Shown: piece by piece, positions 57,910 to 64,000 of the stretch
How positions within the stretch are numbered: position 1 is the first letter of the stretch
Layout of the letters: the number at the start of each line of letters is the position of its first letter
Origin: Chryseobacterium tagetis
GTDB taxonomy: Bacteria > Bacteroidota > Bacteroidia > Flavobacteriales > Weeksellaceae
Assembly: GCF_016735585.2 (NCBI RefSeq)
Contig: NZ_JAERSE020000003.1
Coordinates: 1-64,000 of the forward strand
DNA: 64,000 nucleotides
Direction: 5' to 3'
Notes under the pieces: generated by a model
Told to the model about the DNA's origin: nothing
Seen by the model: only the letters and a program-made list of their open reading frames with translations
Database searches by the model: none
Translations under genes and position numbers: made by a program

Positions 57910-59259
57910 ATGAAAAAATGGATTTTATCGACGATAATTGGTGCAGGAATGATTTCCTGTACAACACAAAATATAAACAAAAGCACTATGGATTTTCCGA
58001 AAGAATGGAAGCATACAACTAATATCTACGAAGTCAACGTAAGGCAATATACAGAAGAAGGAACTTTCAGAGCATTTGAAAAAGAAATGCCCAGACTGAA
58101 AGCAATGGGAGTGAAAACGCTTTGGTTTATGCCTATTACACCTATTGCCCAGCAAAATAAAAAAGGAAGCATGGGAAGTCCTTATGCGGCTTCAGATTAT
58201 GTTTCTATCAACCCCGAATTTGGAACGATGGCAGACTTTAAACACATGGTAAATGCTGCTCACAGATTAGGTTTCAAAGTGATTATCGATTGGGTGGCCA
58301 ATCATACAGGTTGGGATCATGTGTGGACGAAAACCCATCCTGAATTTTATTTAAAAGATCCCGATGGGAAATTCCATATTGCGTCCGGAATGGATGATAT
58401 CATTGAACTGGATTATAAAAATCAGGAAATGAGAAAAGCAATGATTGATGCTATGAAGTTTTGGGTAAAAGAAACCAATATAGACGGGTTCAGATGTGAT
58501 TTGGCATCTTGGGTTGAAGTGGATTTTTGGCAGCAGGCAAGGCCGGAAGTAGAAACTATAAAACCTCTTTTCTGGCTGGGAGAATTTGACGAACTGGAAA
58601 ATCCTGAATACGGAAAAGTATTTGATGCAAGCTATTCATGGAAGTGGATGCATGCTTCGAATGACTATTACAACAAAAACCAGCCTTTGCATGATCTGAA
58701 AAACTTACTCGAACAATATGCAAAAATTGGTAATGGTTCTATGAGAGCCTGGTTCACGTCCAATCACGATGAAAACTCGTGGAACGGAACGGAATATGAA
58801 AAATATGGAGTCATCACAAAACCAATGGCTGTTTTTTCAGTGACTTGGAATGGGGTTCCGTTGTTGTATTCAGGGCAAGAACTTCCTAATAACAAAAGAC
58901 TGGAGTTTTTTGAAAAAGACGCGATCAAATGGACGAATAACTATCAGAATGCTACTTTCTATAAAACATTATTGAATTTAAAATCTTCCAATCCTGCTTT
59001 AAGAGGAGGTGATCCTGCAGCTTCTACCTATATTTTGAATACAACAGCAAATGAAAAGATTTTTGCTTATGTAAGAAAAAATGGGGAACATGAGATTTTG
59101 GTGGTATTGAATATGTCAAAAGATCCGGTTGAATTTACGATTGAAGATGATTATTTATCCGGAGCTTTTGTAAATGTTTTTGACGGTTCCAAACGCGATT
59201 TTAATCAAGGGAAATATTTTAATTTTCAAGTCTCAGATTACGCAGTATTTGAGAAATAG
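57910..59259 (+). CDS. Exported alpha-amylase-family (GH13) lipoprotein
   Basis: The 449-residue lipoprotein signal MKKWILSTIIGAGMISC has Cys17. The GH13 barrel shows all conserved regions: VIIDWVANHTGWD (residues 124-136), GFRCDLASWV with nucleophile Asp197, FWLGEFDELE with acid/base Glu225, and FTSNHDENSW with Asp287. The C-terminal domain ends with a beta-sandwich. It hydrolyses alpha-glucans, probably short ones, on the periplasmic or outer side of a membrane. It stands alone and is not in a Sus-like cluster, so its exact substrate is unclear. Confidence 0.92.
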   Translation: MKKWILSTIIGAGMISCTTQNINKSTMDFPKEWKHTTNIYEVNVRQYTEEGTFRAFEKEMPRLKAMGVKTLWFMPITPIAQQNKKGSMGSPYAASDYVSINPEFGTMADFKHMVNAAHRLGFKVIIDWVANHTGWDHVWTKTHPEFYLKDPDGKFHIASGMDDIIELDYKNQEMRKAMIDAMKFWVKETNIDGFRCDLASWVEVDFWQQARPEVETIKPLFWLGEFDELENPEYGKVFDASYSWKWMHASNDYYNKNQPLHDLKNLLEQYAKIGNGSMRAWFTSNHDENSWNGTEYEKYGVITKPMAVFSVTWNGVPLLYSGQELPNNKRLEFFEKDAIKWTNNYQNATFYKTLLNLKSSNPALRGGDPAASTYILNTTANEKIFAYVRKNGEHEILVVLNMSKDPVEFTIEDDYLSGAFVNVFDGSKRDFNQGKYFNFQVSDYAVFEK

Positions 59260-59368
59260 TTAGTAAGGCAAAATAGACACTTACTTCTTCAAATGATTAA
59301 AAATTTGAGAAAGCACTATTATTCATTGTAGAATACATTTTCAAATGAATACTATTTTTAAGAAAAAA

Positions 59369-59809
59369 ATGGATAAACAACAGATATTAGATACTATAAA
59401 AATAAAAACGGCAGACAAGATTCATACTTTTGAAAAGTTAATAGCTGAAACAAGAGCTTCAAATAACGACACCAAAAGTTCCATGGGAGATAAGTATGAA
59501 ACGGGCCGGGAAATGCTTCAGCAGGAAATCAATAACCTTACAAGACAACTCAATGAAACACTCAACCAGCAGGCTTTGCTTCAGAAGATCACCTCAGAAC
59601 CTTCTTTAAAAGTACAAAACGGAGCGTTGGTGAAGACGGACAAAGGGTTATTCTATGTTTCGGTTTCATTGGGAGAAATTATTCTCGATAATCAAAAAAT
59701 TATGACCGTTTCAATAGAATCTCCATTAATAAAAGCAATGTTGGGGAAGCAAGAAAAAGAAACCTTTATCATAAACAATATCCAACAGGTAATTGAAAAA
59801 ATATGGTAA
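59369..59809 (+). CDS. GreA/GreB C-terminal-like small protein (146 aa)
   Basis: The ATG at 59369 (MDKQQILDTIKIKTADK) is chosen over an earlier one eight codons upstream. The N-terminal half is a long coiled helix (HTFEKLIAETRASNNDTKSSMGDKYETGREMLQQEINNLTRQLNETLNQQ). The C-terminal half reads VQNGALVKTDKGLFYVSVSLGEI and SPLIKAMLGKQEKETF, the style of the GreA/GreB C-terminal domain. It resembles a minimal Gre factor of Bacteroidota, sometimes misnamed in databases. It may act at the RNA polymerase secondary channel; the acidic tip residues are not certain. Confidence 0.72.
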   Translation: MDKQQILDTIKIKTADKIHTFEKLIAETRASNNDTKSSMGDKYETGREMLQQEINNLTRQLNETLNQQALLQKITSEPSLKVQNGALVKTDKGLFYVSVSLGEIILDNQKIMTVSIESPLIKAMLGKQEKETFIINNIQQVIEKIW

Positions 59810-60130
59810 ATGGAACTGTGACCCAATAAAAGAATCCGCTTTAGTTGTAAATGTGTAATTGTTATTCTGAATGAAACAAAGTGGAATGAAGAATCTATGA
59901 ATAGGTAGATTTCTCCTTTCATGAAATTATAATTTTTAATCAAAATAGTGAGAACATTGCCTTTTTATTTTATTTTTCTAAGAATTATTGATTTTTATAA
60001 AACAGTTTTAGGAAATTTAACTAAACTGTTGTAAAATTAAGAAAACTTTATTGTTAAAATTTTAAAACGTGTACGGTTTCTTTGTAACTTGTTGTTAGTT
60101 ATTTAATGAAACATATAAAATTTTATCAAT
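59810..60130. repeat. Intergenic region with a dispersed 'TTCTGAATGAA..GAATCT' repeat
   Basis: The segment at 59861-59899 (gttattctgaatgaaacaaa and gtggaatgaagaatct) followed by agatttctcctttcat at 59908-59923 forms an imperfect inverted repeat. This is the pattern of a widespread Bacteroidota intergenic palindrome. The rest of the gap is AT-rich and should include the promoter of the SDR gene; ggtttctttg near 60076 is close to a -7 element. No gene is seen. Confidence 0.5.
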
Positions 60131-60880
60131 ATGGGAATTTTAGAAAATAAAGTAGCAATTGTGACAGGTGCTGGTTCAGGAATCGGATTGGCTATCGCAG
60201 AAACGTACGCTAAAGAAGGAGCAAAAGTGATTGTTTCAGACATTAATGAAGAGCATGGAAAACAGGCGGTAGAAAAAATAAAATCAGCAGGAGGAGAAGC
60301 GTCATTTGTAAAAGCAGATACATCGAAAGCAGAAGAAGTGGAAGCGTTGGTAAAGTCGACAGTTGAACTATACGGTAGATTGGATATTGCATGTAACAAT
60401 GCAGGAATCGGTGGTGAACAGGAATTGACAGGAAATTACAGTCTCGATAGCTGGAGAAAAGTATTAAGTGTAAACTTAGACGGTGTTTTCTACGGCTGTA
60501 AATATGAACTGGAACAAATGGATAAAAATGGAGGCGGAGTAATTGTGAACATCGCATCCATCCATGGTACAGTGGCAGCACCGCTTTCATCGGCTTATAC
60601 TTCGGCAAAACACGCGGTTGTAGGTCTTACAAAAAATATTGGAGCAGAATACGGACAAAAAAATATCCGATGTAATTCAGTAGGCCCTGCTTATATTGAA
60701 ACACCACTTTTAGAAAATACAAGTGGAGATATGAAAGAAGCGCTGATTGCAAAACACCCAATGGGAAGATTGGGAAAACCTCAGGAAGTAGCAGAACTTG
60801 TTCTTTTCTTAAGCTCTGACAAATCATCATTTATGACAGGAGGATATTATCTTGTCGACGGAGGATACACGGCAATTTAA
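60131..60880 (+). CDS. Short-chain dehydrogenase/reductase (SDR, 249 aa)
   Basis: This is a classical SDR with TGAGSGIG (residues 12-19), NNAG at 89-92, Ser143 and the YxxxK pair Tyr156/Lys160 in SSAYTSAKHA. It also has PAYIETPLLEN and a C-terminal FMTGGYYLVDGGYTAI. The DINEEHG stretch after the second strand suggests NAD(H) over NADP(H), because the Asp at position 37 would bind the adenosine ribose. The substrate is unknown; similar proteins reduce glucose, sterols or acyl carriers. It is monocistronic. Confidence 0.93.
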   Translation: MGILENKVAIVTGAGSGIGLAIAETYAKEGAKVIVSDINEEHGKQAVEKIKSAGGEASFVKADTSKAEEVEALVKSTVELYGRLDIACNNAGIGGEQELTGNYSLDSWRKVLSVNLDGVFYGCKYELEQMDKNGGGVIVNIASIHGTVAAPLSSAYTSAKHAVVGLTKNIGAEYGQKNIRCNSVGPAYIETPLLENTSGDMKEALIAKHPMGRLGKPQEVAELVLFLSSDKSSFMTGGYYLVDGGYTAI

Positions 60881-60936
60881 ATCAGGAGTTCTTATTTTTA
60901 AAAACAAAAGAACTTCAAAATCATAGAAAGCATTCA

Positions 60937-60967
60937 TCACCATGAATGCTTTTTTTATATCTTACAA
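60937..60967 (+). terminator. Terminator after the SDR gene
   Basis: agcattcat (60939-60947) pairs with atgaatgct (60952-60960) and is followed by T7. Confidence 0.9.
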
Positions 60968-60992
60968 TAACAAAAAATCATTAAGTTTTTTC

Positions 60993-61000
60993 TAAATTTG
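60993..61000 (+). promoter_or_regulatory. TAnnTTTG element of thyA
   Basis: TAAATTTG lies 22 nt before the thyA ATG at 61023 and fits the -7 consensus. Confidence 0.45.
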
Positions 61001-61022
61001 GACACTATAAACAGCTTTCAAA

Positions 61023-61817
61023 ATGCAAAATTATTTAGACCTTTTACAACATATTTTAGATAACGGAACAGACAAAACCGACAGAACGGGAACCGGAACC
61101 AGAAGTGTTTTCGGATACCAGCTTAGATATGATTTGTCGAAAGGTTTTCCTATGGTAACGACCAAAAAAGTGCATTTGAAATCTATTATTTATGAACTGC
61201 TTTGGTTCCTGAAAGGAGATACCAACATTAAATATTTAAAAGACAACGGAGTTTCGATCTGGGACGAATGGGCGGATGAAAACGGAGATTTGGGACCTGT
61301 TTACGGAGCGCAATGGAGAAGCTGGAATGGTGCAGATGGAAAAGTGGTGGATCAGATTACGGAAGTTATTGACCAGATCAAAAAAAATCCCGATTCCAGA
61401 AGACTAATCGTTTCTGCTTGGAATGTGGCTGAAATTCCTAATATGGCTTTAGCACCTTGTCATGCTTTATTCCAATTTTATGTTGCAGATGGAAAATTGT
61501 CGCTTCAATTATACCAGAGAAGTGCAGATGTTTTCCTAGGTGTTCCTTTTAATATTGCAAGTTATGCTCTGTTATTGATGATGGTAGCGCAGGTTTGTGA
61601 TTTGGAAGTAGGAGATTATGTTCACAGTTTTGGTGATGTTCATATTTATAACAACCACTTTGAGCAGGTTCAGAAACAGCTTTCAAGAGAGCCTAGAGCA
61701 CTTCCTACCATGAAGTTAAATCCTGAAATTAAATCGATTTTCGATTTTGATTTTGAAGATTTTACATTGGAGAATTATGATCCGCATCCGGGGATCAAAG
61801 CACCTGTTGCGATCTAA
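61023..61817 (+). CDS. thyA: Thymidylate synthase
   Basis: The 264-residue enzyme methylates dUMP to dTMP with methylene-tetrahydrofolate. The phosphate-binding Arg pair is in [14 protein letters not shown]. The nucleophile Cys146 is in [36 protein letters not shown] follows. The C-terminus [11 protein letters not shown] is complete. The length of 264 is typical for a short-insert ThyA. The stop codon TAA overlaps the ATG of the next gene by 1 nt (TAATG), so the two are translationally coupled. Confidence 0.97.
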   Translation: MQNYLDLLQHILDNGTDKTDRTGTGTRSVFGYQLRYDLSKGFPMVTTKKVHLKSIIYELLWFLKGDTNIKYLKDNGVSIWDEWADENGDLGPVYGAQWRSWNGADGKVVDQITEVIDQIKKNPDSRRLIVSAWNVAEIPNMALAPCHALFQFYVADGKLSLQLYQRSADVFLGVPFNIASYALLLMMVAQVCDLEVGDYVHSFGDVHIYNNHFEQVQKQLSREPRALPTMKLNPEIKSIFDFDFEDFTLENYDPHPGIKAPVAI

Positions 61818-62728
61818 TGAAAATTTCTCATTTTGTACTTTTAATACTTTCTGCTCATTTTCTTTTTAATTGTGAAAAAGAGAAAAAGACAGACTATACG
61901 GATGTAATAGAAGTTTTTGACAATACTAAAGATGCTGTTTTTGATACAGTATCGGTTCCTCAACATCTGAGAAGCATTGTAAAACAGATTTCAGGAATTA
62001 ATACGTACGAAACCGGAGTGTTAGGAAAAGGTCAGGGGAGATCTGAAAATTTCGAAAACTTTAAAAAACTTGAGAAGTCTGCTTCTGACGATGAATTAGT
62101 ATCCCTTTTAAATAATAAAAATAAAACTGTTGCGGTATATGTATCGGTAGGACTTTTGAACAGAAAACCTGAACTTCTGGAAGAGATTTTTCAGAAATTC
62201 TTAAACCTTACCACTACAATTCATACACAGGATGGTTGTATTGTTGGAGATCAAAATCCAGCAGAACCTTTGTATAGCGCCTATTACCGTTCTTTGGATT
62301 TAAAAAATGTACGAACAGATTCCAAATTACGTAAACTAGACAGTTTGATCATCTTTACTCCGAATTCACCGGAAAGTCTTTTACAGGAGGCATTCAGGTA
62401 TAGAGTATATTCCAAGAATTACAGAAAACGAATTGAAGAGTTGGCGTTTAAAAATCATAGTATGGATGCAGTAAGGTATCTTGCGCATTGGCATAAGGGA
62501 GATTATGCTGATGGTATTCAAAAAGAACTTATTGCAATGATTAAAAATGATTCTTTTCTCTATAATAAAAAAATGGTTCTGTCGGAATTGTTATCGTTCA
62601 GGAATCCCGAAAATAAAGAATATATTCTTACTTATCTGAAAAAAGATACTCCGTTCAGTGATGATCATGAGATCTTAAAAGAATTAGAACCTAATGGGAT
62701 CTTTCCGGGTGAATATCCTACTAAATAA
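61817..62728 (+). CDS. Hypothetical lipoprotein coupled to thyA (303 aa)
   Basis: The N-terminus [24 protein letters not shown] is a lipoprotein signal with Cys19. The mature part is helical with HEAT-like features: DELVSLLNNKNKTVAVYVSVGLLNRKPELLEEIFQKF, FRYRVYSKNYRKRIEELAFKNHSMDAVRYLAHW and a C-terminal YILTYLKKDTPFS. No enzyme motif is seen. It overlaps the thyA stop by 1 nt and is therefore co-translated with it, although a link in function is not obvious. The partial hydrolase gene follows 58 nt later. Confidence 0.78.
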   Translation: MKISHFVLLILSAHFLFNCEKEKKTDYTDVIEVFDNTKDAVFDTVSVPQHLRSIVKQISGINTYETGVLGKGQGRSENFENFKKLEKSASDDELVSLLNNKNKTVAVYVSVGLLNRKPELLEEIFQKFLNLTTTIHTQDGCIVGDQNPAEPLYSAYYRSLDLKNVRTDSKLRKLDSLIIFTPNSPESLLQEAFRYRVYSKNYRKRIEELAFKNHSMDAVRYLAHWHKGDYADGIQKELIAMIKNDSFLYNKKMVLSELLSFRNPENKEYILTYLKKDTPFSDDHEILKELEPNGIFPGEYPTK

Positions 62729-62786
62729 AGCCGTTTATATGTAACAAAATTAACTTTTTTACTACCTATTCATTAAATCTCAGAAT

Positions 62787-64000
62787 ATGTTAAAAAAGTT
62801 ATTTTTACTATCTGCAATCAGTGTTTCCGCTGTTGCATTTTCCCAAAATAATGTAAAAGAAAAGCTAAGCAATTATTTCGATTCTCTGTATGTACATCAT
62901 AAAGTAATGGGGAGTTTTGCCTTGGCAGAAGATAATCGCCCGACTTTTATCAAAGTGGTAGGGTTTTCAGATGCAGCAAAACAGCAAAAAGCCAATGTAA
63001 ATACCCAATATCGTGTCGGTTCCATAAGCAAAACCTTTACAGCGGTACTGATCATGAAAGCTGTTGAAGACAAAAAGATTTCTTTAGATAAAAAACTTTC
63101 AGACTTTTATCCTGAAATTCCTAATGCGAATAAAATTACTATTGAAAATTTATTGCAGCACAGAAGCGGAATTCATAATCTGACCGATGAATCAGAATAT
63201 TTACAATATAATACAAAAGCTCAGACGGAAAGCAGTCTGGTTAATATTATTAAAAAATATACAAGTGATTTTGAACCGGGCTCAAAATATGCATACAGCA
63301 ATTCAAACTATATTTTGCTGGGCTTTATCCTTGAAAAAGTATACAAAAAGTCGTATGCAGAATTGATAAAAGATAAAATTACGAAGCCTTTAAAGTTGAC
63401 GTCAACGGAAGTAGGAGGGAAAATCGATCCTTCGAAAAATCAGGCAGAATCTTATGACTTTACCAATGGAAAATATGTGGCTTCATCTGAAACAGATATG
63501 AGTATTCCGATTGGAGCGGGAAATATCATCTCGACACCAAGAGATCTTTTGAATTTTATTCTGGGATTGGAACAGGGAAAACTGATCAAAAAAGAAGGTC
63601 TGGAAAAAATGAAAACCTTTATGGATAACTATGGGTCTGGCTTGATGAAAGTTCCGTTTCAGCAATACTGGGGATTTGGGCATACAGGAGGAATTGATAA
63701 TTTCAGATCGGTATTGTTCTATTTCCCTGATTTAAAAGTTGCAGTGGCTTTCACTACCAATCAGTCAAATATGGATACTAATGAAATTTCTATTAAAATG
63801 ATAGAGACTGCAATGGGAAAAGATTTTACAATGCCAAGCTTTAAAACGGTGCAAGTTCCGGAAAATGTACTTCAGAAATATGTCGGCACTTATTCAAGTA
63901 AAGATGTACCCTTAAAAATTAATATCTTTATCCAGAATAAAAAACTGATGGCGCAGGCAACGGGACAAAGTGCATTTCCTTTGGAAGCGACTTCAAATAC
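62787..64000 (+). CDS. Beta-lactamase-family serine hydrolase, N-terminal part (runs off the window)
   Basis: An ATG at 62787 opens a frame of 404 codons to the window edge. A signal peptide (MLKKLFLLSAISVSAVAFSQ) is followed by the class C beta-lactamase/esterase domain. The SxxK motif is GSISKTF (Ser79, Lys82). The YxN motif is YAYSNSNYILLGF. The third motif is GHTGG, followed by an unfolded-like linker and the start of a C-terminal lipocalin-like domain (VPENVLQKYVGTYSSKDVP). It could be a D-aminopeptidase, esterase or penicillin-binding-like protein of the periplasm. The end is not visible. Confidence 0.87.
   Translation, partial: MLKKLFLLSAISVSAVAFSQNNVKEKLSNYFDSLYVHHKVMGSFALAEDNRPTFIKVVGFSDAAKQQKANVNTQYRVGSISKTFTAVLIMKAVEDKKISLDKKLSDFYPEIPNANKITIENLLQHRSGIHNLTDESEYLQYNTKAQTESSLVNIIKKYTSDFEPGSKYAYSNSNYILLGFILEKVYKKSYAELIKDKITKPLKLTSTEVGGKIDPSKNQAESYDFTNGKYVASSETDMSIPIGAGNIISTPRDLLNFILGLEQGKLIKKEGLEKMKTFMDNYGSGLMKVPFQQYWGFGHTGGIDNFRSVLFYFPDLKVAVAFTTNQSNMDTNEISIKMIETAMGKDFTMPSFKTVQVPENVLQKYVGTYSSKDVPLKINIFIQNKKLMAQATGQSAFPLEATSN

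Noticed and set aside
60243..60608. 121-codon minus-strand frame
   Set aside because: It is antisense to the SDR gene with all catalytic motifs in place.

Overview
The window is a chromosomal segment of a low-GC member of the Bacteroidota, most likely Chryseobacterium or a close Weeksellaceae relative. Signs of this are gliding genes gldB and gldC, several proteins with type IX secretion (T9SS) C-terminal sorting domains, a PafA phosphatase whose active-site residues all align with the Elizabethkingia/Chryseobacterium meningosepticum enzyme at a constant offset, an orphan Bacteroidota-type Hcp, TonB-dependent receptors, A-rich leaders without Shine-Dalgarno sites, and repeated promoter elements of the TAnnTTTG type. 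No tRNA, rRNA, CRISPR array or prophage was seen.

Layout. 1-2200 is an accessory patch: the start of a secreted repeat protein, a 56-residue Cys-rich protein, a GC-rich structured segment, and two Bacteroidota-only hypothetical genes. 2633-3646 is a nucleoid-associated protein. 3731-10798 is a six-gene leftward cluster: periplasmic Ntn amide hydrolase, porin, DASS anion transporter, then sdhC-sdhA-sdhB. It is divergent from mdh (11198-12124). 12335-16435 holds an AraC regulator, an S41 peptidase, a GNAT and a membrane protein. 16553-22501 holds pafA, two translationally coupled TPR genes (one with, one without an AraC DNA-binding domain) and a secreted HAF-repeat protein. 22584-26334 holds a barstar/barnase pair, nadE, a GNAT beside an acetyltransferase stub, gldB and gldC. 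26424-32136 holds a trans-sulfuration enzyme, small enzymes, a RAYT transposase inside a palindromic element, a Sua5-type enzyme and a CCA-type tRNA nucleotidyltransferase.

32339-34577 is a TonB-dependent receptor under a cobalamin riboswitch. 34578-41726 holds cytidine deaminase, an OYE-family oxidoreductase, small membrane proteins, Hcp with an unusual upstream direct repeat, a T9SS endonuclease I, another T9SS protein and small conserved proteins. 41908-45262 holds an ACC-deaminase-like enzyme, a LysM glucosaminidase and hemL. 46011-50706 holds two small exported proteins and two paralogous cytosine-deaminase-like amidohydrolases flanking an AraC regulator; one paralog has a Tat-like leader. 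50817-57027 holds a lipoprotein plus TonB receptor pair divergent from a PhoB/PhoR-like two-component system. 57160-64000 holds a pRiA4b-ORF3-like acidic protein, a GH13 lipoprotein, a Gre-like protein, an SDR, thyA, a lipoprotein and the start of a beta-lactamase-family serine hydrolase.

The best candidates for something undescribed are the amide hydrolase-porin-DASS-SDH cluster, the amidohydrolase/AraC/amidohydrolase locus split between compartments, the membrane-anchored barnase with its barstar, and the orphan Hcp with a helically phased direct repeat. All functional links are inferred from gene order; nothing here was searched against a database.
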